From contig JBBRXY010000048.1 of NCBI GenBank assembly GCA_038238185.1, forward strand, positions 1 to 23,957: a stretch of 23,957 nucleotides of DNA, in the 5' to 3' direction. Source of the stretch: DATAQC01 sp038238185. Lineage in GTDB: Bacteria; Actinomycetota; Acidimicrobiia; Acidimicrobiales; AC-14. Position numbers and translations under genes: made by a program. The notes below the pieces were generated by a model. It did not search any database, was not told where the DNA came from, and worked only from the letters and a program-made list of their open reading frames with translations. Shown piece after piece: positions 8,187 through 14,586 of this stretch. How positions within the stretch are numbered: the stretch's first letter is position 1; each line of letters begins with the position of its first letter.

Positions 8187-8732
8187 GTGCTCGAACGACT
8201 CGAGACCGACCGTCTCGTGCTACGCCCGATCACTCTCGAAGACCTGGACCTGCTGGTCGAGCTCGACAGTGATCCGGAGGTCATGCGCTACCTCACGGGA
8301 AAGCCCTCCACGCGTGACCAGGTTGCGGCGATCATGAGCAAGCTGTTGGGCTCTCGCTGGATTGCCCACGACAAGTCGACCGGTGCCTTCGTTGGATGGT
8401 TCGGGCTCGTGCCCGGATCTGAAGCTGCCTACGACGTCAGTTACCGGCTTCGCCGAGATTGGTGGGGACGCGGGCTGGCGACCGAGGGCACAGGAAGGAT
8501 GATTGCCGCCGCGTTCGGCTCTCTCGGAGCCCGGCGGGTCACGGCTCAGACTATGGCGGTCAACGTGCGATCGCGGGCGGTGATGGAAAGATGCGGACTC
8601 GAGATTGTCCGCATGTTCCATGTCGAGTGGGAAGACCCACTTCCGGGAACCGAGGAAGGCGAAGTGGAGTACGAGATCACCCGGAGGACGTGGGAGCCCG
8701 CTGCGCCGAGACGATCCGCTGCCTCGCCCTGA
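8187..8732 (+). CDS. GNAT-family N-acetyltransferase
   Basis: A protein of 181 residues resembles the RimJ/RimL-type GNAT enzymes, which move an acetyl group from acetyl-CoA to an amine. It opens with LETDRLVLRPITLEDLD, the standard family beginning. The acetyl-CoA binding loop is RRDWWGRGLATEG, and NVRSRAVMERCGLE forms the family's C-terminal motif. The GTG at 8187 is chosen because a GAGGA ribosome site lies about 7 bases upstream and the homology starts there; the frame is open back to 8103 but that part looks non-coding. The substrate cannot be told: it may be a ribosomal protein, an antibiotic or a small metabolite. The GC content looks slightly lower than in ppc. Confidence 0.88.
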   Translation: MLERLETDRLVLRPITLEDLDLLVELDSDPEVMRYLTGKPSTRDQVAAIMSKLLGSRWIAHDKSTGAFVGWFGLVPGSEAAYDVSYRLRRDWWGRGLATEGTGRMIAAAFGSLGARRVTAQTMAVNVRSRAVMERCGLEIVRMFHVEWEDPLPGTEEGEVEYEITRRTWEPAAPRRSAASP

Positions 8733-8816
8733 TCGCACTGAGGAGACGTTCCTACACGACCATTGCCGTAGCGGAAGGAGGCGACAGCAGAAATCTCGCG
8801 AGTTAGCGTTGAGCGT

Positions 8817-9443
8817 ATGCATAGGCGGGACACTCTCACCATCGCCCGGTTGATTGCTGTCGGGGTCCTCACGGCCGAAGTTGTTGTCCTGGCGGTGTCC
8901 GGGTTGTGGTTGATCTTCTTCTACAGGCCATCGGCAGCGCAGGCCTGGCCGGGATACCCGAACCTGGACACCAGCGCCGGCGGTCTCGGGTTCGTGCCCC
9001 CTCTCCATCGTGTGGCGGCATTCATCGCTGTCCCGTCCGCACTGGTTGCCGGCGTGCTGGTGGTTGTCGACTCGCGTGTCCGGCGAGGGGGCTGGCGCCA
9101 GGGCCGACTCGCTCTCGGCGCCGGTCCCGCCCTCGTGGTCGCGACCCTCGCGGCGTGGTTCACCGGCTATCTGCTGCGCTGGGATCAGCTCGCCCTGTTC
9201 GCGGTCACCGTCGGGACGAATATGAGTGGCTATGGGTTCCTGTTCGGGTCGTCGGTGAAGTTCGCCCTCGTCGGCAGCACGGAGGTCACCACCTCGACCA
9301 TGCTGCGCTGGTTCCTGGTGCACACCGTCGTTCTGTCGGTCCTGCTGGCCGGAGCCCTTTTCGTCGCCTGGAGACCCCGCCGTCGCGAGGTGTCGCAAGC
9401 TGATGCCGTCGGCGAGAGGGGCGGAACGAGAAGCGCGTCCTGA
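8817..9443 (+). CDS. cytochrome b N-terminal-like membrane protein, one-haem ligand set
   Basis: This 208-residue protein has four predicted membrane helices, at about 10-36, 62-86, 103-122 and 164-185. Sequence around them matches the N-terminal half of cytochrome b/b6: LHRVAAF in the second helix, TGYLLRWDQLALFAVTVGTN after the third (compare the GYLLPWDQ motif), and FLVHTVVL in the fourth. In canonical cytochrome b each of the second and fourth helices carries two His spaced 14-15 residues apart and binds two haems. Here only His64 and His169 remain, and positions 78 and 183/184 are Ala, Val or Ala. The retained pair is the one that ligates a single haem. The C-terminal tail (about 186-208) is hydrophilic. 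No Rieske or cytochrome c gene is nearby, so its redox partner is unknown. Confidence 0.72.
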   Translation: MHRRDTLTIARLIAVGVLTAEVVVLAVSGLWLIFFYRPSAAQAWPGYPNLDTSAGGLGFVPPLHRVAAFIAVPSALVAGVLVVVDSRVRRGGWRQGRLALGAGPALVVATLAAWFTGYLLRWDQLALFAVTVGTNMSGYGFLFGSSVKFALVGSTEVTTSTMLRWFLVHTVVLSVLLAGALFVAWRPRRREVSQADAVGERGGTRSAS

Positions 9444-9603
9444 GTCGGCTGACCGCCGGGCGCCTCGATACTGCCCGTAAGGTTGAACTGGAGAGTTTCG
9501 GTTCGCACCTCTCGATTCCCGCGAGATTTCCGCAAAGGCAATGTCGTCACCGCCGATGGTCACCCGGCCCACCCTGGCCGGGGTCACGAGGCAGGATGTG
9601 GTC

Positions 9604-9975
9604 ATGCTCGACCATGTATCCATCCAGTGCGCCGACGTGGCCGCCAGTGCAGCGTTCTACGACACCGTGCTCGGCCCGCTCGGCGGCGGCCGGCTGATGG
9701 ACTTCGGCCAGGTCATCGGTTTCGGTGTCGCGCCGATGCCCGATTTCTGGCTGGGGCCGCGGACCACCGGTGACGGTTTCCGCGAGTCGCACATCGCCTT
9801 CTCGGCACCCGACCGGGTAGCCGTGCGGGCGTTCTTCGACGCCGCCGTGGGAGCCGGCGCCGAGGTTCTCGAGGAACCCCGGTTGTGCCCCGAATACCAC
9901 CCGGCCTACTACGGCGCCTTCGTCCGCGACCCCGACGGCAACAACGTCGAAGCCGTCTGCCACCTCCCGGAGTAG
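9604..9975 (+). CDS. VOC-family (glyoxalase/bleomycin-resistance fold) protein
   Basis: A 123-residue single-domain member of the vicinal oxygen chelate superfamily. It begins MLDHVSIQCADVAASAAFYD, the usual first strand and helix with the potential metal ligand His4. It contains SHIAFSA (a second His at the usual place) and ends with FVRDPDGNNVEAVCH, the conserved DPDGNxxE motif carrying the Glu ligand. Most members of this size are uncharacterised dioxygenase-, lyase- or resistance-type proteins that act as dimers, so no substrate is proposed. The frame is open back to 9541, but ATG 9604 gives the canonical N-terminus and has a GAGG-type site upstream. Confidence 0.88.
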   Translation: MLDHVSIQCADVAASAAFYDTVLGPLGGGRLMDFGQVIGFGVAPMPDFWLGPRTTGDGFRESHIAFSAPDRVAVRAFFDAAVGAGAEVLEEPRLCPEYHPAYYGAFVRDPDGNNVEAVCHLPE

Positions 9976-10004
9976 CCGGCGCTTGTACTCGTCTCGGCCC
10001 ACCG

Positions 10005-10041
10005 GATTTCGCCCTGGAGCGGTGCTCCGGGGTGTGAAATC
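10005..10041. terminator. hairpin between convergent genes
   Basis: GATTTC (10005-10010) pairs with GAAATC (10036-10041). Inside, CCCTGGAGC pairs with GCTCCGGGG, allowing one G-T pair, around a 3-base loop at 10021-10023, with a small asymmetric internal loop between the two stems. It lies between the stop of the VOC gene and the stop of the convergent membrane-protein gene, so it can serve both directions. No long T run follows, as is common in high-GC Actinobacteria. Confidence 0.6.
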
Positions 10042-10047
10042 GACGAT

Positions 10048-10302
10048 TCAGCCGCTGCCCATCTCCCCGGCCATCCGGAGCTTGGGGCGGACCGAGGTGA
10101 GGTATTCGAGGGCGGCGACGACGCCGACGATGCCGAAACCGAGGATCGTCCCCACCACCATGACGAGGATCCAGGTCCGCCGATTGAGTCCGACCCGGTT
10201 CCACTGCAGTGCGGGCCGGCGGGCCGCGTCGATAACGGCGGCGATCGGAAGGGAGAGGAGGCCGAGGCCGACGACCAGCAGCGCCACCTGGGTGGGACTC
10301 AT
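10048..10302 (-). CDS. small two-helix membrane protein, coupled to macrodomain gene
   Basis: An 84-residue protein (start MSPTQVALLVVGLGLLSLP) has membrane helices at about residues 5-25 and 44-65. Between them is a short polar loop (DAARRPALQWNRVGLNRR), and a charged tail VRPKLRMAGE follows. The layout resembles small actinobacterial families such as DUF2516 or the PLDc_N type, but I cannot assign it firmly. Its ATG shares one base with the TGA of the macrodomain gene (10302), so translation is probably coupled. No function is proposed beyond a membrane partner or neighbour of the macrodomain protein. Confidence 0.72.
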   Translation of the reverse strand: MSPTQVALLVVGLGLLSLPIAAVIDAARRPALQWNRVGLNRRTWILVMVVGTILGFGIVGVVAALEYLTSVRPKLRMAGEMGSG

Positions 10303-10850
10303 CAGCCGGCGTCTTCCAGCAGGCGCCGGTAGAGGGCGAATGTGGCGTGGTCGAAGGCAACCAGGGTGACCTCGTCGAGGTGGGCCCAGCCCGACCCCGC
10401 CCTCGCCGGCCCCGTCCCCACCCCCGGCCCGGCCGCCGACGCCGTCACCGTCTCGACGGCGATCGCCGCAGCCTCGTCCGGCGGGTAGCCGTAGATCCCC
10501 GTCGAGATGGCCGGAAACGCAAGCGACAGGGCCCCCAATCCGTCGGCCACCTCGAGGGAGCGTCGGTAGCACGACGCCAGCAGGTCGGCCTCGCCGGCGG
10601 TGCCGCCCCGCCACACGGGGCCGACCGTGTGGACCACCCACCGGGCCCGCAGGCCGAAGCCCGGAGTGGCCTTGGCGTCGCCCGTGGGGCAGCCGCCGAG
10701 CGCCCGGCAGGCGTCGACCAGCTCAAGACCGGCCCGCCGGTGGATGGCGCCGTCGACCCCGCCACCGCCCAGCAGCGACTCGTTGGCGGCATTGACGATG
10801 GCGTCGACCTCCAGAGCGGTGATGTCGCCGGTGATCGCGGCGATACGCAC
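10302..10850 (-). CDS. macrodomain protein (ADP-ribose / O-acetyl-ADP-ribose hydrolase type)
   Basis: A single macrodomain of about 182 residues, related to YmdB/MacroD-type enzymes that remove ADP-ribose from proteins or deacetylate O-acetyl-ADP-ribose. Visible motifs are ITGDIT (Asp9, contacts adenine), VDAIVNAANESLLGGGGVDGAIHRRAG (the substrate-binding loop with its NAAN and GGGGVDGAI signatures), WVVHTVGPVW, and AFPAISTGIYGYP (the second phosphate-binding loop). The GTG at 10850 starts right at the conserved first strand; the frame is open to an ATG at 10949, but that would add unrelated residues and cross the palindrome at 10910. The stop overlaps the next gene's start. It is divergent from whiB, 157 bases apart. 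Confidence 0.9.
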   Translation of the reverse strand: MRIAAITGDITALEVDAIVNAANESLLGGGGVDGAIHRRAGLELVDACRALGGCPTGDAKATPGFGLRARWVVHTVGPVWRGGTAGEADLLASCYRRSLEVADGLGALSLAFPAISTGIYGYPPDEAAAIAVETVTASAAGPGVGTGPARAGSGWAHLDEVTLVAFDHATFALYRRLLEDAG

Positions 10851-10909
10851 GGCAATCAGTCTGCCTGGCAGTGGGGCTTGCGTCCCCGCCCAATCACGGG
10901 CCATGATGA

Positions 10910-10931
10910 CACTGTTGTAATTACAACGGTG
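10910..10931. promoter_or_regulatory. AT-rich palindromic operator candidate
   Basis: The 14-base core GTTGTAATTACAAC (10914-10927) is a perfect palindrome. With one mismatched pair it extends to CAC and GTG at either end, giving a 22-base imperfect palindrome. It is the most AT-rich spot in a very GC-rich neighbourhood. It sits between the divergent macrodomain (start 10850) and whiB (start 11008) genes, the expected place for a dimeric repressor's operator. The regulator is unknown. Confidence 0.55.
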
Positions 10932-11007
10932 GGATAGGTGCAACCGCATCTACCCGGGACCGACGAGGCGACTTTGACGGCGCGAAGCCGGCGATGGGAG
11001 CGAGCCG

Positions 11008-11289
11008 ATGGACAGGCGAGGGCACAGGTTCGATCTGGGTGACCGCACATGGCAGGGCCAGGCCAACTGCCTGGGGGTCGATCCCGACCTCTTCTTTCCC
11101 GAGCGAGGCGCGTCGACACGCGAGGCCAAGTCCGTCTGTCGCGGATGTGTCGTGCGGGAGGACTGCCTCGAGTACGCCCTGGTGAACGGTGAGAAGTTCG
11201 GGATCTGGGGCGGGCTGTCGGAGCGGGAGCGCCGGCGCATCCGTCGCCAGCGCGCCGGTGAGCGGCGCGACGTGGGCGCCTCGGCCTGA
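11008..11289 (+). CDS. WhiB-family iron-sulfur transcriptional regulator
   Basis: A 93-residue Wbl protein. It has the four cluster-binding cysteines Cys21, Cys44, Cys47 and Cys53 (pattern C-x22-C-x2-C-x5-C), the beta-turn motif GIWGGLSERERR at about 65-76, and a basic tail RIRRQRAGERR for DNA contact. Wbl proteins bind a [4Fe-4S] cluster and usually act with the primary sigma factor, responding to oxygen or nitric oxide. A GGGAG ribosome site lies about 8 bases before the ATG. The upstream region holds the palindrome at 10910-10931, and a strong hairpin follows. The subfamily cannot be assigned from sequence alone. Confidence 0.95.
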   Translation: MDRRGHRFDLGDRTWQGQANCLGVDPDLFFPERGASTREAKSVCRGCVVREDCLEYALVNGEKFGIWGGLSERERRRIRRQRAGERRDVGASA

Positions 11290-11303
11290 GATCTCCGGCT
11301 GCC

Positions 11304-11337
11304 CCGGCCACAGCCCTCCACGCCGGGCTGTGGCCGG
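11304..11337. terminator. strong GC hairpin after whiB
   Basis: CCGGCCACAGCCC (11304-11316) and its exact complement (11325-11337) form a 13-base perfect stem around an 8-base loop. It starts 14 bases past the whiB stop and lies about 60 bases beyond the stop of the convergent formiminotransferase-like gene. This is consistent with a bidirectional terminator, although no T run follows. Confidence 0.75.
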
Positions 11338-11398
11338 CGGCCGTCGGTGTTGGCTATCCGCAGCGGCAGCCGGGCCGTCCTCTACGAGGGGCTGTCCG

Positions 11399-12211
11399 CT
11401 ACGAGAGGCCGCCCGCTCGGTCGGCCAGCCGGGACTCGATGGTGCGCGACGGGTGCAGGTCGAGCTCGGCCCACCGCTCGGGCGCCACGCCGTCGACCAC
11501 CGCGGCGGGGACCAAACCCACCAGCTCGGCCCGTTCCACCGCCGTCCGGGCGGCCACGGCGTCGTACACCTGAGCCGGCCCCACGTCCAACGCGTCGACC
11601 AGGTTCATAGAGACCTGGGCTCGCCCGCCCACGTCGAGACCGAGGGCCCGCACCCCTGGGCCTCGGAGTGCCGAAGCCACCGCCCGGGCCACGGCAATGT
11701 CGATCCCCGGGACCAGCCAGAGGTTGTAGGCCACCAGGACGTTCCGTGCCCCGACGCACACCGCCCCGGCGCTGGGATGGGGGACCGGCGGTCCGGTATC
11801 GGGTGCCAGGTCGCCGAAGGCGCGGCGGCGCACCTCGGGGAGCGACCGTTCGGGTCCGTAGACGAAGCCGGGCAGGTCGAGCTCGGCCGCGGCCCACGCT
11901 GCGAACCGGTCGCGAGCTCCGACGGCAGCTTCGAAGCGAGTGGACCCCAGGGGCACGAACGGCACGACGTCGACGGCACCGAGCCGGGGGTGCGCGCCAG
12001 CGTGGTCGCGTAGGTCAACGGCCGCCACGGTCTGGACGGCGACCGCCCGCACCGCCGCTTCGAGGCCGTCGCCGCCGGCCAGGGTCAGCACGGCGCGGTT
12101 GTGGTCGGCGTCGACGTGAAGGTCGAGCAGGTGGCCACCCGCCACCGCGACGATGGTGTCGATCACGGCGCGGCGGCGTCCCTCGCTGATGTTCACGACG
12201 CACTCGAGCAC
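11399..12211 (-). CDS. glutamate formiminotransferase-like protein
   Basis: This protein of 270 residues matches the formiminotransferase domain of FTCD, which transfers the formimino group of formiminoglutamate to tetrahydrofolate in histidine breakdown. It starts VLECVVNISEGRR, as family members do (E-C-V-x-N-x-S-E-G). It contains RDHAGAHPRLGAVDVVPFVP with His74 at the place of the catalytic histidine, and later VLVAYNLWL and the segment AQVSMNLVD, which contribute to the folate site. The GTG at 12211 fits the family N-terminus; the frame is open much further upstream (to 12973) but that is antisense to the oxidoreductase gene. No other histidine-degradation gene is nearby, so folate or one-carbon metabolism is the broader guess. 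Confidence 0.88.
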   Translation of the reverse strand: MLECVVNISEGRRRAVIDTIVAVAGGHLLDLHVDADHNRAVLTLAGGDGLEAAVRAVAVQTVAAVDLRDHAGAHPRLGAVDVVPFVPLGSTRFEAAVGARDRFAAWAAAELDLPGFVYGPERSLPEVRRRAFGDLAPDTGPPVPHPSAGAVCVGARNVLVAYNLWLVPGIDIAVARAVASALRGPGVRALGLDVGGRAQVSMNLVDALDVGPAQVYDAVAARTAVERAELVGLVPAAVVDGVAPERWAELDLHPSRTIESRLADRAGGLS

Positions 12212-12286
12212 CGTCGCAGTGTGCCCCGTCCCCCGCCGGCCCGCCTCGCCCCTCGACCGGGCCTGTACCGTGGCGCCGACGTGGCG

Positions 12287-13225
12287 ATGCACGTGGGCCT
12301 GGCCCTTCCGCAGTTCGACCCCACCCCCAGCGGCGGTGAGACGGCGCCGTGGTCGACGGTCCAGGAATGCGCCCGGCGGGCCGAAGGCCTGGGATTCGAG
12401 TCGGTGTGGGTCCTCGACCAGGGGTATGACCCGCTCGTGGCCCTCGGCGCCCTGGCCCGGGTCACGCGGCGGCTCCGCCTGGCCCCGATGCTCGACGCCG
12501 GCCGCCGGCCGGCCTCGGTGGTGGCCAAGGCCCTGGCCACGATCGACGTCGTGTCCCGCGGGCGCCTTGTCGTCGGCCTGGGTGCCGATGGTGGGGGGGC
12601 CGTCGACGAGCCGGCCCTGCTCGCCGAGTCCTGCCAGGTGCTGGTCGGCATGTTCGGCGGGGGCCCGTTCTCGTTCACCGGTGACCACGTGCAGGTCTCC
12701 GAGGTTCGTTGCCTTCCCCTGCCGGTCCAGCGGCCGAATCCTCCGATCTGGGTCGGGGGCCACAGCGACGGCCTGCTCGACGTCGTCGCTCGCCACGCCG
12801 ACGGTTGGCTCGCCTCGTGGGTCTGGACCCCCGAGGCCTATCGCCGGCGCCTGGACGTCCTCGATGCCGCGTGCGACCGGCTGGGTCGCGACCCGGCCAC
12901 CGTCACCCGCTCGGTGGGGCTGTCCACCCTGGTGGGCGACGACGACTCCGACCTGTTGCGCCGGTTCCGCCACCTCTGCGACAAGGCTCCCACCACGGCC
13001 GGCACCCTCGACGAATGGCGACGGGGCCGCCTGGTGGGGACGGTGGACGAGGTGGGCCGCCAGCTCGAAGAGTGGGCGGCGCTCGGCGTGGACACCGTTG
13101 TCCTGGGCGTCGGTGCGGCCCCCTTCTCGGCAACCGGCCTCGACGATATGGCAATGTTGGCCTCAGCCTGTAATGTAGGTCCCCTATGTCCCTCGGACCC
13201 CCAGAGCTCATCATCATCCTCCTGA
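12287..13225 (+). CDS. LLM-class (luciferase-like) flavin/F420-dependent oxidoreductase
   Basis: The protein, about 312 residues long, has the TIM-barrel fold of bacterial luciferase relatives. The first strand is MHVGLALPQF. It is followed by ARRAEGLGFESVWVLDQG, the LRLAPMLDAGRRPASVVAKALATIDVVSRGRLVVGLG segment typical of F420-type enzymes, and FTGDHVQV with PNPPIWVGG. The cofactor cannot be decided between F420 and FMN; actinobacterial members are mostly F420-dependent. ATG 12287 is chosen because homology begins there. The 3' end is odd: the frame does not stop where the domain ends but overlaps tatA by 40 bases, giving a Ser-rich tail. A one-base shift would end it at a TAA at 13171-13173. 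Confidence 0.9.
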   Translation: MHVGLALPQFDPTPSGGETAPWSTVQECARRAEGLGFESVWVLDQGYDPLVALGALARVTRRLRLAPMLDAGRRPASVVAKALATIDVVSRGRLVVGLGADGGGAVDEPALLAESCQVLVGMFGGGPFSFTGDHVQVSEVRCLPLPVQRPNPPIWVGGHSDGLLDVVARHADGWLASWVWTPEAYRRRLDVLDAACDRLGRDPATVTRSVGLSTLVGDDDSDLLRRFRHLCDKAPTTAGTLDEWRRGRLVGTVDEVGRQLEEWAALGVDTVVLGVGAAPFSATGLDDMAMLASACNVGPLCPSDPQSSSSSS

Positions 13226-13449
13226 TCGTCTTCCTCCTCTTCGGCGCCACCCGCCTTCCCAAGCTGGCCAAATCGCTGGGGGAGGCGTCGAAAGAGTTCA
13301 AGAAGGGCATCAGCGAGTCCGAGAAAGAAGAGGGCCAAGCGGTGCCTAAACCCGACGACAAGGTCACCATGACCAACGCTGAGCTCGATGCCCTCCTCGC
13401 CGAGCGCGAGGCTCAGGGGCGCCGAGACGCGCCGCCCACCTCTCCTTAG
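13186..13449 (+). CDS. tatA: Sec-independent translocase component TatA
   Basis: An 87-residue protein with the TatA layout. A short N-terminal membrane helix PELIIILLIVFLLFG (about residues 6-20) is followed by a hinge ATRLPKLAKSLGEASKEFKKG forming the amphipathic helix (about 21-41), then an acidic, disordered tail. TatA oligomers form the pore for folded, twin-arginine-signal proteins. The residues FGATRLPKL match the conserved FGxxxLP motif. The gene overlaps the preceding oxidoreductase by 40 bases and lies just upstream of the sigE promoter. In mycobacteria a tatB gene sits beside sigE, so the neighbourhood is partly conserved. Confidence 0.95.
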   Translation: MSLGPPELIIILLIVFLLFGATRLPKLAKSLGEASKEFKKGISESEKEEGQAVPKPDDKVTMTNAELDALLAEREAQGRRDAPPTSP

Positions 13450-13451
13450 AG

Positions 13452-13477
13452 GGAACTCGACGGCCCTTGCCGTCGTT
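13452..13477 (+). promoter_or_regulatory. ECF-type (SigE-like) promoter of sigE
   Basis: GGAACT (13452-13457), a 16-base spacer and CGTT (13474-13477) match the -35/-10 pattern of SigE/SigH-type ECF promoters. It begins 2 bases after the tatA stop and ends 4 bases before the ATG of sigE, so transcription would start at or very near that ATG. This implies a leaderless mRNA and autoregulation of the sigma factor. Confidence 0.65.
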
Positions 13478-13481
13478 CTCC

Positions 13482-14006
13482 ATGGCAGGTAGTGGGATTC
13501 CGACGTGGGAGGAGGTTGCGCGCAGCCACGGGCGCTTCCTCTACACGGTCGCCTACCGTCTAACCGGGAACAACGACGATGCACAGGATCTCGTGCAGGA
13601 GGTGCTTCTCCGGGTCCGCAAGGGCCTGAGCACCTACCAGCCGGGGAACCTCGAGGGGTGGTTGAGCCGAATCACGACGAACGCTTTCCTCGATGAGGTC
13701 CGCTGGCGGCGACGCCGTCCAGCCGAGGTGACGGCCGACGAACCTGACCGGATCCTGCCCCCGGCCGTCGGCGCCGACGTCGCCCTCGAGGCCGAGGTGT
13801 TCTCCGCCGACATCCAGACCGCTCTGGGACGGCTTCCTGCCGAGTACCGGGCTGCGGTGGTGCTCTGCGACGTGGTCGGTCACTCCTACGAGGAGATCTC
13901 CGAGTCGCTCGACATCCCCATGGGTACGGTCCGGAGCCGAATCCACCGTGGACGGGCCCAACTCCGCAAGGCGCTCGTGTCCGGAGGTCACCGTGACCGC
14001 GGATGA
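13482..14006 (+). CDS. sigE: SigE-like ECF RNA polymerase sigma factor
   Basis: This sigma factor of 174 residues has only the two core domains. Region 2 spans about 14-75 with DDAQDLVQEVLLRV and the -10-binding FLDEVRWRRRR. Region 4 spans about 112-163 with LPAEYRAAVVLCDVVGHSYEEIS and the helix-turn-helix IPMGTVRSRIHRGRAQLR. The wording around YQPGNLEGWLSRITTN and RAAVVLCD is very close to mycobacterial SigE, the envelope-stress sigma factor. ATG 13482 is preferred over the TTG at 13467 because the TTG lies inside the promoter spacer (13458-13473). The gene overlaps the anti-sigma start by 14 bases, and the order sigma, anti-sigma, RseB-like matches an RpoE-RseA-RseB stress module. Confidence 0.93.
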   Translation: MAGSGIPTWEEVARSHGRFLYTVAYRLTGNNDDAQDLVQEVLLRVRKGLSTYQPGNLEGWLSRITTNAFLDEVRWRRRRPAEVTADEPDRILPPAVGADVALEAEVFSADIQTALGRLPAEYRAAVVLCDVVGHSYEEISESLDIPMGTVRSRIHRGRAQLRKALVSGGHRDRG

Positions 14007-14586
14007 CCCCCGCGCCGGGACGCCGGCGCCCCACCCGGGCGATGCCCTGAGTGCCCTTCTCGACGGTGAGCTGGGCGACGTCGACGCCGCCGCGGCTCGG
14101 CACCACCTGGCCGGGTGCCCCACGTGCGAAGCCGAACTGGCGGTAACCAGCCAGGCCCGCTCCTCACTCCGCGGACTTCCCCCGGTCGAGCCGCCCGCCG
14201 GCTTCATTGAAGGGCTGATCGCCGGCTCCGTGCCCGAACGGAATGCCGGCTCCGTGCCCGAACGGAATGCCGGCTCCGTGCCCGAACGGAATGCCGGCTC
14301 CGTGCCCGAACGGAATGCCGGCTCCGTCTCGTCCTCCAGCCACGACGCCACGGTCACGCCCATCGGCGAGGCTCCCAGCCAGAGGCGGCGGTGGCGGGCG
14401 GGGGTGGCTGCCATGTCCGCCTGTGCTGCGGTCACCGTGGTCGTCCTCGGCGTGGCGGCCCCCCACGACCCGCCCGCGTCTCCCCCGCTGGGCCGCTTCA
14501 TCGTCGCCCATGAGACCGAGGTCGGCGCCGGCGACCCGGTGAGCGAGCTGGCCACGGCCGTCGTGCCCGTGGGGTTTCAGCGATGA
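13993..14586 (+). CDS. membrane-bound zinc-finger anti-sigma factor (RseA-like) with inserted octapeptide repeats
   Basis: A 197-residue protein holds the sigma factor inactive at the membrane. The N-terminus contains ALSALLDGELGD and the zinc motif H-x3-C-x2-C (His38, Cys42, Cys45 in HHLAGCPTC). A hydrophobic helix lies at about 136-156 after RRRWR, followed by an external tail of about 40 residues. Between the two domains, residues 78-109 are four exact GSVPERNA repeats and a partial fifth, encoded by the tandem repeat at 14224-14327. The GTG at 13993 has a GGAGG site 5 bases upstream and overlaps the sigE end, so synthesis of the pair is coupled. Its TGA overlaps the ATG of the RseB-like gene. 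Release of the sigma factor probably needs proteolysis or redox change at the zinc site. Confidence 0.9.
   Translation: MTADDPRAGTPAPHPGDALSALLDGELGDVDAAAARHHLAGCPTCEAELAVTSQARSSLRGLPPVEPPAGFIEGLIAGSVPERNAGSVPERNAGSVPERNAGSVPERNAGSVSSSSHDATVTPIGEAPSQRRRWRAGVAAMSACAAVTVVVLGVAAPHDPPASPPLGRFIVAHETEVGAGDPVSELATAVVPVGFQR
14224..14327 (+). repeat. tandem 24-bp repeat, four full units and a partial one
   Basis: Units at 14224-14247, 14248-14271, 14272-14295 and 14296-14319 are identical, and the first 8 bases of a fifth follow. Each has the core GGCTCCGTGCCCGAACGGAA plus TGCC. Within a unit TCCGT and ACGGA form a 5-base stem around a 6-base loop, and the terminal GGC and GCC can extend it across a 2-base bulge. 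All six reading frames are free of stops. The array encodes GSVPERNA in the anti-sigma gene. The same core recurs at 18592-18663. Confidence 0.97.

Noticed and set aside
8220..9623. 467-codon open frame on the minus strand
   Set aside because: It is antisense to three well-supported genes and has no recognisable domain; long antisense frames are expected at this GC content.
8103..9975. GNAT, cytochrome b-like and VOC genes as a genomic island
   Set aside because: Composition is only slightly lower in GC and no integrase, tRNA or repeat borders are visible.
10914..10940. The AT-rich palindrome read as a standard -35/-10 promoter
   Set aside because: No pair of hexamers at 16-18 base spacing could be made convincingly on either strand; the operator reading is simpler.
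12212..12973. Upstream extension of the formiminotransferase-like frame
   Set aside because: Antisense to the LLM oxidoreductase; family homology starts exactly at GTG 12211.
13467..13469. TTG as the sigE start
   Set aside because: It lies inside the spacer of the ECF promoter, upstream of the expected transcription start; ATG 13482 fits better.
14224..14327. Could the tandem array be a CRISPR?
   Set aside because: Units are directly adjacent with no spacers, lie in frame within a gene, and no cas gene is present.
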